Assembly (NCBI GenBank): GCA_030704615.1
Contig: CM060731.1
Coordinates: forward strand, 2,170,001-2,234,000
DNA: 64,000 nucleotides
Direction: 5' to 3'
Source: Takakia lepidozioides
Taxonomy: Eukaryota; Streptophyta; Takakiopsida; Takakiales; Takakiaceae
Position numbers and translations under genes: made by a program. Below the pieces are notes generated by a model. That model was not told the origin of the DNA and ran no database searches. It was given only the letters and a program-made list of their open reading frames with translations. Each line of letters starts with the position of its first letter. Position 1 is the first letter of the stretch. Below, one piece after another: positions 45,283 to 55,369 of the stretch.

Positions 45283-45720
45283 AGGACCGGGGGGGGGGGG
45301 CGCTTAGCGAGCCCGGGGGGGCTGTACTAAGGGTGTATTGTTTGATTGGGGTAAGGTATGTGGGGGATCCATTTTCGCTGATGTGCGCTTATGGGGGGGG
45401 AGTATTGGTAAGGTAGGCTGTAGGGTTATAGAAATTAGCGTGGTTATGGTGAAGGGTTTTAGGGGAGTGGGGGGGCGGCCAGGATGAATGTCATCCGCCG
45501 GTGGGCTGGATGAAAAGATCCATGAATGAACGAGATGATGGTTTTCGGTGTCGGGAGTATGATTATAGTGGGATATGATTTTATTCGTGGTGGGTGCGTG
45601 GCATGTGTTATAGTGTGCCACGGGGGGAGTACTTAGTGGGTAATTCAAGAGGGTCATGGGTGGTGGGAGTCTGAGTGAGGGGGGGGTGTATACGTTGGGA
45701 GAGTGACGGGGTTGTGGGGG
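45283..45720 (+). other. G/T-rich, C-poor tract
   Basis: About 430 bases are strongly purine/GT-skewed on plus, with many runs of 5-11 G and very few C outside two short patches. The minus-strand open frame there (Pro, Thr and His-rich) is a result of this skew. It may be slippage-expanded or prone to quadruplex formation. Confidence 0.6.
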
Positions 45721-46104
45721 GATGCCTCCGCGTGAGCCTGGCCGCGTGAGCGTGTGAGCACGTGAGCACAGTCAGGCTCACACCACGTCAGCAGTTCTCA
45801 CCACGTTGGTTCACGGATGTCACGGCACGTCAGCAGTCCTCGCTAGCGTGGTTGACGCCACGTCACGTCATGCCACGTCATTTCCATAGGCACGGACCTA
45901 TAACCGCGGACAGAACAGGCGGAAGGGGGGAATGCTAGATCGTGAGTCCAGAGGTGCCTATTTCCGCGGAATGATTTACCCTTTCCAGTCATTGCAGACT
46001 ACATCTTTAACATCCATCCCATCGCCAGCCCTCATGTCATAAACTGCAATTTGATAAGTGTGCGATTGCCGAAGTGAGACCTTTATCCCTCCCATAGCAC
46101 CGAT

Positions 46105-46360
46105 CATCACTTCTGTTTTTTTTTTTTTTTTTTTTTTTCCGTATATTTTCTCAAAATTAAAAACACACACACACACATAGCAGAAGTGACGATCGGTGCT
46201 GATCATCACTTCTGTTTTTTTCTTTTTTCTTTTTTCTTTTTTTTCCGTATTTTTCCAAAAAAAAAACAGGAAGAAGTGATAATCGTCGACGATCATCACT
46301 TCTTCCCTGTTTTGGCATTTGGGTAGTTGTGATGATCGTTGACGATCATCACTTCTGCTA
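46105..46360. repeat. GATCATCACTTCTG palindromes with poly-T
   Basis: CAGAAGTGACGATCGGTGCT with GATCATCACTTCTG, then GAAGTGATAATCGTCGACGA with TCATCACTTC, and further copies to 46,356 form long inverted repeats. They are separated by poly-T and an (AC)n run near 46,162. Confidence 0.75.
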
Positions 46361-46367
46361 GATGGAG

Positions 46368-46432
46368 TTTAGGGTTTATGATTTAGGGTCAGGGTTTGCG
46401 GTTTAGGGCTTAGGATTTAGGGTTTAGGATTT
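46368..46432 (+). repeat. telomere-like GGTTTAGGG variants
   Basis: About seven degenerate copies of GGTTTAGGG / GGATTTAGGG lie in tandem. Short interstitial telomere-like runs are common in plant transposon ends. Confidence 0.6.
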
Positions 46433-46594
46433 TCTTCATCCCTTTAATTGAAAAACAAGTCCCACGGTTATAGGACCCTCGGTTATAGGCGCCACATGTT
46501 TCTGATGATGTGGCGATGTCAGTCGCAGTGCCACGTCAGCATACCCGCTCACGCGTGGGGCTCACGCCGTTGACGAGGTGTGCTGAGCTTGGGT

Positions 46595-47175
46595 GTGCCA
46601 GTGAGGGAGCTGGTCGATCGCGCATAATAATACATGTTGTGTGCGTATGGGGAGAGACAACGTGTGATGTGGCGTGAGGGAGGGTGAGGGCGGGTAGCCG
46701 AGTTACTTTGAACATGCCAAGAGTGGCGAGTTAGAACGAAGGTAGATAATTGAGATTGCAGCTTGGTAGCAGAGAGTACAAAATCGCTGCATTGAGCAGC
46801 ATGAGAGAGAGAGATGGTGAGTAAAAAGAGAGCTAGGTAGAGCTTTCTATGCTTGTAAGCTGTTCGGGCTGTGACTCTGGTGCGTGTTGTCTCTGCAGAT
46901 TTATGCAATGGCCATGTTGGCATTTGCAAGGTGGGTTTCCGCTGTCTGGGCACTAGCGGCCTGTGGAAGATGTGTGGTGGCACCAGCGGCTGGATTGGTG
47001 CTTGGGCCCCCAGTGAGCCCGTAGCGTTGAGGCGAGGGGGGGCAATGTGTGGTAATTCCAGTAAAGCCAGCGGCTGGCGTGCTCGTGTGTGTGCATCCTC
47101 TGCAATGTTGCTAGTGCTTTGTCCTGTGACTTGGTTGAGCCTGCTTGGGGGGGGTGGGTAACTTCTCGAGCACCC
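46595..47175. other. no gene recognised
   Basis: The long minus-strand frame here is Pro/Arg/Thr-rich with no homology visible. I treat it as compositional. Confidence 0.4.
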
Positions 47176-47179
47176 TATT

Positions 47180-47800
47180 CGCATGTTCGTAGAAGAGTGC
47201 TAAATTGGCGCCAACGTTTTTGGTGATGGTATCCTGTAGCAATAGGAGGTAAGTGTGGTGTTCTTCCTATAATTGGGCGGCCATGCTAATGGATACCCTA
47301 TTTTCCATAGCCGCTAGATCATCCTTGATGTCCGTCTTGATGGAAATGGCACGGGCGGCAAGTCGTTTGTCAATATCTGCCATCAAGGTGTCATGCCCCT
47401 GCTTTTGGTTGGAGGATGTCTTGAAGCTGAGAGATTGAACCGTGTCGGCAAGTGCCTGGTTGATGTCTGCGACTCTTAGTCACTCGAGTATTTCCGCAGC
47501 TGGGGGGGGGGGGGGGGGGGGGGGTGGTGGCTCCATTTAAACTCATGTTGATATGCGGTTCGAACTTGATGAACTTGTCGATTACCCGGACGTGTGGCCG
47601 ATTACCCCATTGTGTGTAAACACTGGGATTCTTGCATGTAATGAGGGCCAAGCCTGTGTGCTTGATTTTCTCAGACCTGGCAATCTTACCGAAGTTGATG
47701 TGGCGACATTGTCTTTGCCAAAGATGCCACGAAGAGCAGATTATGGTGGCTCCTGAGAGGTCCATGGTGACATTGTCAAAGCTGGAACTGTACACCAAAT
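47180..47800 (-). pseudogene. fragment with a helical, coiled-coil-like protein
   Basis: Right to left: PHVRVIDKFIKFEPHINMSLNGA, a proline run from a 22-base C tract, then ADINQALADTVQSLSFKTSS, LMADIDKRLAARAISIKTDI, KDDLAAMENRVSISMAAQLE and LFYEHANRVLEKLP. The heptad-like Leu/Ile/Ala pattern suggests a coiled coil. Such proteins occur as ORF1 of retroelements, but the family is not identified. Poly-C changes the frame. Confidence 0.4.
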
Positions 47801-47840
47801 CTGATTTTGAACATTGCCTTGGTGGTGGCTAGGTTAATGA
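47756..47840 (+). pseudogene. short PPR fragment
   Basis: GTCCATGGTGACATTGTCAA and the next 50 bases match the PPR debris at 35,580-35,645. It is isolated between retroelement pieces, so it probably moved with a transposon or is an old duplication. Confidence 0.6.
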
Positions 47841-47929
47841 AACAAAACTTCGTCTCCGGGCCTGCTTTGTAGACATGTAGTATCTCAGACACGTCTCCAT
47901 GCTGGTAAGTTTATGTGATAAGGAGGGGG

Positions 47930-48986
47930 TCAGCTTGCTGCTAATTGTGCCCAGTAAGGACTCACTTGCCATATGTAGAGACAGGTGATCCGCCTTTCTT
48001 GAATTTTGTGATGGATATCAAGGTTGCATTTGGCTTCAACATAGGTATGGTATGTGAATTCATCACAGCGGGTAGACTTCAGTCTGGCTTGACAAAAATC
48101 AGGCATTTGTGTAAGGGCTTTTACCTTCATTTTCCTGATAATAGAGAGGGCTAAACTCATTTTCTGGCTCTCCACATTGACAGCTTTGAGTTTAGCTAGA
48201 AACCGCTCAGCCCCTGCCGCGACGCTGAGATTCGGGAAACTGTACTGAAAGAGAGATCGGGGCATGGTCAAATCCAAGAGGGATGGGCTCCTGGGGGAGC
48301 TTTCTAGAGAGTTGAACCAAATCCAGTGAAACATAAGCTCTGTCTAGGCGTGCCATGCAGAGGTCCACAAATGTTCTATTATTGGTTCAAGTGAATGAAA
48401 GGTTTGATGATTGGCCAAAGATTGGCACAGCCTCAGTCAGATTGTGGTTTTGCATACATGAGAACCGATGATCCATCTCCTCAGGACTGGGGCTGTAAGA
48501 ATCCTCTGGGGCTTCCACCATATTGAGGTCTCCAGAAATGATCCAGCTGTCAATAGAGGGTTGAGCTGTCAGTCCAGCATTAAGGGTGCTCCAGAATTCT
48601 GCACGTTCAGCTGGTGTATTTGGCGCGTAAATGTTCACTAAGCCTATTGTGCCGGAATTGTTAGGGAGGGTGATTGAGCAAAATTGGATTATGCCTGGGA
48701 GCCAGATAGAATCAGCAAATAGGTAGGTCTGAAGGGAGGGAGAAAGTAGAATAGCCGTTCCTCCCATTGTGCCCTCCAAAGTTGGTTTCCATAATGCATT
48801 GGCTAGAGGCCACATGTGGTCTGTGAGGCTGTCTATTTTAATCTAGTCCAGTTTATACTCTTGCAGGAAGACAATGGCATCAATTTGGAGGAAGGCTGCC
48901 AGCCAGTTTTTAATGTTAACCCTTTTTAGGGAAGCAGCATTCGCCCCCAAGCCTCTAAGATTCCAGGAATGAAGATTAAGTATCAT
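47930..48986 (-). pseudogene. L1-type LINE ORF2, endonuclease part
   Basis: From the ATG at 48,986: LHSWNLRGLG, AIVFLQEYKLD, a TAG at 48,844, then GGTAILLSPS, IGLVNIYAPNTPAER and WIISGDLNMVEAPEDS (the GDLN motif of APE-type endonucleases). A TGA at 48,387 stands where the family has Trp. In the same frame ARLDRAYVS and FDHAPISLSV (the final catalytic His region) follow. A linker continues to about 47,930 and then homology ends, so the reverse transcriptase is absent. LINE endonucleases nick target DNA for reverse transcription. This copy is dead. Confidence 0.8.
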
Positions 48987-49496
48987 CCGGAGGCATAGGT
49001 AGGCTTGGACTTGGTATCAAATTTGATGGCCTTACTTGTCGGAAGGAGAATTGAACCCTGCGGTCTCGAGGTGTGAAGGCTGTTACCCAGGCAAAGGAGA
49101 GTGGTGGTTTTTGGTTTTTTTTTAACGATTTGTATGAAGATGCCTCTAGTGGTGACAGAGTGGGGGTTGGGAGGCACAGCCTGAAACTGGTCTGAAGGCA
49201 CCCGGGAAATTGATAGGGACTGAATCTCCACTCCTTTGGGGAAAAACCCCGAAGAAAAAAGTGGCTTAATCTGTGGGGACAATGATCAACTGGCAGCAAC
49301 AGTCACCACCATGCACATCTCCCCTCCTCCCATAAACAATACAAGCCCCGTCTCCCCACCATCAATCGTGGACGCCAGTCAGCCACATGACAACATTGAT
49401 CCTCCACCTGCAGTCCGTCAGCCCAGCCCAACATCCGACCCCCCCCCCCCCCCAGGTTCTCTTCTCTCCCTCTCCATGTTTTTTCTTCAAGTGCTC

Positions 49497-51417
49497 TCAA
49501 AGACCCTGGCAGGTGCTGGATGCTTTGTGGAAAAGAAAAGTACTTCTCGGGGAAACCAAAGAGGCATTTGTTACAAACCTTTGACCCCGCAGATTGCATC
49601 CCCTCTGGTACACTCCCCTCCGACGGTTCCTTGACTGACAAATAGCACTGAAGTCATCTGGGGAGGAAACCGCATTGGCCCTTGAGGAGGCTGAAGAAGC
49701 CGTGTTCGTGTCTACCACCATGACCTCGTTGACATAGTCCCTTGTCCTTTGCACCTCCATCCTGTGGTTTTCTTCGTCTATTTCCAGCTCCAGGAATGCC
49801 AATAACAGTTGGAAGCCATTAACCAAGGTGACTTGGTTCCTGATCTGAAGTGGGTGGCATCCCTGGGTTGCTGAGAGCCATTGATTGTAAGTCCATATTG
49901 CCTCTAGAGGAGGAGGCGTATTGTATATCTCTGCACCTTCCATTAAGGCCAGCACCTGGGTAGATGGCCTGCAGCTTAATCCAGGATGATCTTCCAGGTA
50001 AGCCCCCCAAGAAATTCTGGTTGAAGGGGTCAAGAAATAGTGGGGCAGGAAGGCCTCAAAAAATTCTTGAATCTTGTATTTGAACAAGATTTCCGGGCTG
50101 CTATTGGGCGGGTTTGCCCTCATGAATTGTTTGACATCTGTGGTCTTGACCCATAGAGATTCAACACATTCCATATCATCGGATGTGATGAGGATTGCAG
50201 GGGGGTTCCCTTTTATGAAAATCAGTGGTGTGATGCACGAAGCCTTGGGAGCTGCAAATGTCTCCAAGGCAGAGCATCCGAGCAGATCCAGATTTGGAAA
50301 TGAGCATGTGTTGAGGCAGATATTAGCAAAGGAAGAATTGCATGAGATACCTGTAGTGATTTGCGGACCTCGTTTGGTAGTGGGGCCTCAGTGGGGCTCG
50401 TCAGCTGGATTGCAGGTGTTGTTGAATCTTCTCCCATCTTTTCTTTGCCTTTGCTGCTAGATGATTTTCTTTGCTGATGAACTTTGACCTCCTCTTGCAT
50501 TGGGTCTCGGCTAGAGTCCAAGTTGGAGGGGGAATGTGGTCTGGGTCTGAATTGTAGGGAGTCCAAGAGATTCAGTGGCTCAACTGTTTGACCTCCAGAT
50601 ATCGCTGTTGGCTGTGGATGAATGGCTTGAATCCCATGAGCGAGGGTGGAGGTTGATGCTTGTGGCAGTCCATGACCCTGATTGTGCGTTGTGGCAAGGG
50701 GTGCCTGAGGAGATCTCTTCCGCTTTGCTAATGGGCAATCAAGCTTGATGTGGCCTAGTTGGCGGCAATTGAAGCAGGCAGAATAGGTAGTGTCTTCAAT
50801 GAGCTGAATGGTGAAGTAGTTGCCTTCCTCATCTATTGGAAGCCTCACATATTGTGGCAAGGCTTCCTCATTGGGCATCATAAGCACAAACTTAGCAAAT
50901 CCAGTCTCGTTGAGGCGGGATGCAATCGTTACAGAGCTCCAAGAGGGGTCCTGTCTTAGGTTCAACGTGCACATTTGGGATCAAACACGGCCAGGCAGCC
51001 AAGGTATGAGCCAAAGTGATTGGCTATGTCCGGTAAGTTCTGTAAATACTGATCTGGAATGTATGGAACCGAAATGATTCTGGGGCCCTAGAGCTTCCCA
51101 TTTCTATGGCACATTTAAGATGACCACGGAAAGATATTTACGTTGAATCCCTTTGTGTGTGGGTTGAATGAAAGAGCTTGGTTGGCAGCTTCCTTGGATT
51201 CGAAGACGATTGAGTAAAATTGTCGGCCTTTGGCATGGCAGAATCTTTGTTTGATTTTGCCCGGGCCCCCAAGGTGTCTGATAGCCCAGTCACGGACATG
51301 GGCCCTGTTGACCTTTTTCCCTGGAAAATGAATCAAAATACCATGCTCCTCCAAGTCGGCCAGCCTATTCTGGAGGTCCGGAACATTCAACAGAATCAAG
51401 GGGTAATCTTTGTCCAA
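49497..51417 (-). pseudogene. L1-type LINE ORF1
   Basis: The N-terminal DUF4283-type region (51,417-51,115: ALSFNPHTKGFNVNIFPW, VRDWAIRHLGG) is followed after a broken stretch by ETGFAKFVLMMPNEE, VRLPIDEEGNYFTIQL and the CCHC zinc knuckle CFNCRQLGHIKLDC (about 50,780-50,735). A Ser/Pro-rich linker and a C-terminal helical domain follow (SWGAYLEDHPGLSCRPSTQV, LLAFLELEIDEENHRMEVQR). At least three frame changes are present. ORF1 coats the LINE RNA. It directly precedes the endonuclease ORF, as expected for the family. Confidence 0.75.
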
Positions 51418-51503
51418 CTCTTCCTGATGTACCTTTGTGCCGTTAGACCAATCCCCATCAGTCGGTTGTGGGTGAGGAATTTCCTCCGGATTGGAAGCGA
51501 GTC

Positions 51504-51932
51504 TCAGGATTTTGAAGAATGGCTGAATGGGGGAGATGGGACTTGAAGTGAAAGGGGGGAGTGGGTGCTCTTACTGGAACATTGGTCGAATACTGCCTGG
51601 AACGCGTCTGGTGGGCCTGGAAGAACCCAGTCCCCGTGGAGGGCTGGGGTCTCCTTTGCTGTACACTTCCGTTGGGGAATCGTGACTCCCTTGCCTCCTT
51701 GTGCTGAGCATTGAAGAAACCCGGGGCCACAATGAGAGTGAAAAAATGACTGATGGTAGGTATGCATGCACGCTGGCAGTTGTATAATAGACTGCTGGTC
51801 TTCAATGACCTCCAAACAAACTGTGCATTCCGGCTGATCCGACCCGCACGTAGAAGCTTGACTAAGAATAAGCCAGAGGCGAGCTAAGTTGGCGACAGTG
51901 GTAGTTAGAGAAGGAGTAGACAATTTGGACAC
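51504..51932 (-). other. RING-H2-like ORF upstream of the LINE
   Basis: The frame has ECTVCLEVIEDQQSIIQLP, then ACMHTYHQSFFHSHCGPGF. This gives C-x2-C and C-x-H-x2-H, as in RING-H2 ubiquitin ligases. The last pair (normally C-P-x-C) is replaced by a C..C with wrong spacing. It lies on the LINE strand just before ORF1. It could be an N-terminal extension of ORF1, a captured host exon, or a decayed host gene. Confidence 0.4.
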
Positions 51933-51934
51933 CC

Positions 51935-52600
51935 AGATGAACTTAGATTAGTGCTTAAACATGAGGGTGGATTAGGGGTAAGTGAGGGAGGCGAGCCGAG
52001 GAACGGGGAAGAGTGGGAAGCGCTGAAGAGAGAGGGTCTAATAAATAGAGACGGCTCCAGTACATCCAGCGGAGGGTACTGAATGATTAAAGGAGATGAA
52101 AGAGGGAGACAGCCTAAGGGGATGAACTATGGAGAAAAAAACATAGATTGGATTTTAGAAAAACTCCTCCGTTGATGAACATAAGGAAATGTAGCTTGAT
52201 TGATGGGGAAGTCTGAAGAAAGGCGGTGCCATCGATCAGGAACCACGCTGATAGTAGAACAATAGGATGAACTGCCATAACAAAGAGATGGAGAGAAAAA
52301 AAAACATATAAAAGAAAACATGATATGCCTATCTAACGAAAGTTGAGTTTGGGGGAAAGAGTATGCAGGTGTCTGTGAGGGTAGTGAGAGCCCCGTAGGT
52401 ATTGAAAGAGATGGGGGAAGTGCCCAGATGACCGTTGGGGGTCGTCTCGCAGCTCCGCCATCGCCATCGCCTTCCGCTGTCTATCATCTTTTCTCATAGT
52501 TATATTTCTTTAACTTTTCCTTTTTTTGGACTTTTTCTGTCCTCTTGTTCCTCTTCCTCCTTTGAATCATCTTCAAAGTCGTCATCATCCCTTTTATCCT
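51935..52600. other. no gene recognised
   Basis: A/T-rich, purine-rich sequence, possibly the LINE 5' region. Small open frames are compositional (Ser/Phe-rich) and not supported. Confidence 0.4.
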
Positions 52601-52606
52601 TCTTGA

Positions 52607-53932
52607 TCATTTTCCTTGCTCAATTCTGTTGGCTGTTTCAAATGCCTCTTCCACTGTATTATGTGGTAACATATCCACTTTCTTTTGTAAATCAGGTCTC
52701 AAACCATTTACGAACCAGGCCTTTTGTAAACTTGCAGGTGGCACATCAGCCAGTTTCCTGACCATTAATTCCATCTTTTCTAGATATTCCTCAACAATTT
52801 CATGCTTCTTCTGTCTCAACTATTGTAGGCTACTGTACACTTCCTCCGTGGTTTTTCTTGTCTTGAATCTGTTCCAGAATGTTGTTCTAAGAGCATTCCA
52901 AGTTTGAAAATGGTTATCAACAAATCGTGCATACCACTCAATCGCTTTCTTGATAAGTGAACAAGGAAATAATCTCAATTTTACATCATCATCATTCTCG
53001 TTGTTCACTACACACATGTGCCCAAATTGATTGATATGTATATCAAGATCCCCTTTTCCTGAGTAAATCAGAAAAGGTGGTCTCATACGTGTTGGAACTA
53101 TTGTTGCCATCTGTGGCCCTACTACTGGCCCTGTGGCTCGTGCTGGACCTCCTGTGGGTGCTGGTCCATGAGGACCCCCTGTGGTAGTGGTTGAACCCCC
53201 ACCAAGTGTTGATCCTTGAGCACTTACTATTATAGGTCCCCCCTGCAGTACCCCCAATTCCAGTTGCACTACTTCCCACACTCCCTGTCCCTCCAGAGAC
53301 GGATCCAAGCTGCTTGCTTGATCCCCCTGGACCGACACCTTTGTTGGTCAGTGATCCAAGTGTGTGTCACTTGATCCTGGTCCAACAGGTTGGGATGTCT
53401 TGGTTGCAGTACCAACATCAACTGTTGGGTCTACGTCTTCATACTCTTCGTCTTCCAAGTTTTTATATCGGTTCTCATCCTCCAAGTTCTTATCTTGGTC
53501 TTTTTCTTTGCTCATATAACTCAATTGAATTGGTGTTGGAGAGTCTGAACTCTCTACAGGCTCTTCCTCATCCTCCTCTCCTTCATTGGCTGGTGTATCA
53601 GAAACTGGAGTTCCTGCTCTTTGTGTACCGTGCCAACTCTGATCAAAGACTTCTGTTAAATCTTTTATCCAGGGATTCACTTCCGACCTTTCCCCTTGAG
53701 GCTGACCCTCTTCCGGTACCAAATCTCTTAATCTTTCTTGTAAAGAATAAGAAGGAGTGGCATCTAAATTAGGATCTTCAGGTATTGGTGATGTACCCTC
53801 TGGCTTTGGTGGAGTGAGAGGTCCAGATGGATCCTTGCAACTGTATATACAATGAGGAAAACATACCTCACTGTCGATTCTCCTCGAGGGAGGCCTGGGA
53901 GATTGGTATTTGTCGTTCTTGTTTTGCACCAA
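52607..53932 (-). pseudogene. Ty3-type gag, copy B
   Basis: Right to left: an acidic, Pro/Ser-rich start (PPKPEGTSPIPEDPNLDATP, SWHGTQRAGTPVSDTP), a Gly/Thr-rich linker, then FLIYSGKGDLDIHINQFGHM, KLRLFPCSLIKKAIEWYARF and WNALRTTFWNRFK (the Retrotrans_gag core). A stop near 52,820 is followed by KKHEIVEEYLEKMELMVRKL and FVNGLRPDLQKKVDMLPHNT. It ends within gag; no zinc knuckle, protease or polymerase follows. A frame change occurs near 53,340. The copy at 6.5 kb is related and lacks the capsid core. Confidence 0.85.
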
Positions 53933-54306
53933 GGGTACCCATCATGCTTTGTGTCCATACCTTCCATGCGACCAGTAGCACCAAGCTTTCCTAATGGGGC
54001 AGGTGGGAGCTCAAATAGAATGTCACCATCCACCTTCTCAGGAAGAAAGCTGATATTTTGACATTCCATATTGCGGAAATCAATCTTTGAGAGGTCGGAT
54101 TTTTGAATGTCTTCACGGGAGGAAGATTTCTCAAATGGCTTCACAAACACATTGTCTAAACGAGAGTGCGAATTCTGAAACTTCTTCAGTACCTCAACAA
54201 TAGAACTGAGAGAGTCCACAGGAGGAGATGGTTGAGAGGATTTGGGCTGAGACACGAGGGAGCACTGAACCAACCATATAGTGACTGTCCTGCATGCAAA
54301 CTGCAA
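53860..54306 (-). pseudogene. N-terminal fragment of the Mutator-like transposase family
   Basis: EKVDGDILFELPPAPLGKL and GMDTKHDGYPWCKTRT match DGDILFELNPP and GMDKKHDGHLWCRTKT at 41.8 kb, in the same order and phase. The upstream part is Ser-rich as there. The match ends near 53,900, where the gag copy begins, so the retroelement interrupted or replaced the rest of this gene. Confidence 0.75.
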
Positions 54307-54534
54307 TGCAAGGTGAAAATGTCACCTGCTGATGTCAGTGTATCCTGACTGCCACAATCTAGGGTGGTTTGTGGGGGAGAAGATAGGGTAACAAAACCGT
54401 TAAAAGCATTAGCTCCACAGTACCGTTCGTAATAATGAATTCGGCATTCTGCCCATTGAAAAACACCGAATTCGGGACCCCATCAAGCTCATGGAGAAGG
54501 TTCCATGGAGTGTTCAAGGGGGTGGAGAAGAATG

Positions 54535-54672
54535 CACAAACGGTCTGCGGCGTTGCACACCGTTTAAGCTCCCTCTGAATGTGTGCTTTGACTGGAAGGG
54601 TAAGAATGGAGGCTGTTGTTTGGGGTTCACAACAATGTAGGAAAGTGGTGTGCGGCACCACACACCATCTCT
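54535..54672. repeat. two hairpins before ParB copy 3
   Basis: AAACGGTCTGCGGCGTTGCA followed by CACCGTTT, and then GGTGTGCGGCACCACACACC about 110 bases later, are imperfect palindromes. The first resembles the 37-39 kb hairpin (AAACAGTGTGCG..CGCACACTGTTT) with the same AAGCT edge. The spacing is also close to the 116-bp period there. Confidence 0.65.
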
Positions 54673-54699
54673 GCAGTACTGACCCGTCTGTCGAAACAT

Positions 54700-55108
54700 T
54701 GCAGGGGAATATGCAGAGAGTGGTTGTCGAGAACCCACCTGTAGAGACAGTGGAGGTCCAGACAGAGGACATGGAGGAAGATGTGGAGGATGCATACTAC
54801 GAAAGCAAGGCCGCGCAGGTGATGGGGAACCAGAAAGTGAACTCGCAACTTGTAATCAACCACATGATTGTAGCAGGTGGGAGGTTGAGGATTTCGCTTT
54901 GCAGAATCTATGCCAATTGTTCGACCATTGCTCAGTAGCGTTCTTGCAGGGTAACTTAAGCACCATGCCCAAGCATGCAATCACGCTCCATCTCCCCAAA
55001 CTTGACCCCCCCAAGACTGTTGCGATCATTCATGGGTTGTCGGAGGAGGAGATTCACCGGCCCACCATAGCCACGGTAATTGATTTTATCATCGACCATG
55101 TGAGGTAG
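54700..55108 (+). pseudogene. ParB-like gene, copy 3, N-terminal fragment
   Basis: After a TTGCAG acceptor at about 54,703 the frame reads VETVEVQTEDMEEDVEDAYY, ESKAAQVMGNQKVNSQLVIN and AGGRLRISLCRI. It aligns without gaps to DAKQAIILEKKQ..IPLCRM of copy 1 and to YESKAA / GGRLKIPLCRL of copy 2. Homology stops right after CRI. A stop follows near 54,936, and the rest, up to 55,108, is a different open stretch ([14 protein letters not shown]). Only the first strand of the ParB-like domain is left. Confidence 0.65.
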
Positions 55109-55164
55109 TCATTGATAAAATGTCGGACCGACCGACAACTGGCATGCCTTCGGGGAAATCCCAC

Positions 55165-55275
55165 CAGCGGTTATAGGTTCCATCCGCGGAAATAGGTACC
55201 GTACCTTTTGTAAAAAACCCTGAGGCAGCCTCCGCTCACGTGAGTACCGGCTCACGATCTAGCATTCCCCCTCAA
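55165..55275. repeat. transposon-end modules, inverse of 45.9 kb
   Basis: GCGGTTATAGG, TCCGCGGAAATAGGTACC and CTCACGATCTAGCATTCCCCC occur here in order. The last two are the exact or near-exact inverse of modules at 45,936-45,975. They may be the right-hand terminal repeat of an element containing ParB copy 3. Confidence 0.6.
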
Positions 55276-55369
55276 CATGTAGGTCAATATGGGAGCGGAT
55301 GCACACTGGAGTGTTGGCAAATTGCTTGAGTGAGATATTTTTTTGTGGACTAAAATGATTGCACGTTGT

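Larger units (their letters stand above)
45725..46590. mobile_element. inverted-repeat patchwork, MITE-like
   Basis: The left side (45,725-45,910) holds CTCACG, CACGTCA and CCTATAACCGCGG modules. The right side (46,455-46,585) holds CGGTTATAGG (twice), CACGTCAGC and GCTCACGC in the reverse order and orientation. The two sides are therefore inverted copies enclosing about 550 bases. Inside are GGGGGAATGCTAGATCGTGAG and CCTATTTCCGCGGA, found inverted at 55.2 kb, and the palindromes at 46.1-46.36 kb. Confidence 0.5.

Noticed and set aside
45304-45657. 117-codon minus-strand frame
   Set aside because: Lies wholly in the G-rich tract. The Pro/Thr/His composition follows from base skew.
46549-47184. 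211-codon minus-strand frame
   Set aside because: Pro/Arg/Thr-rich with no conserved block. It overlaps transposon-end modules and looks compositional.
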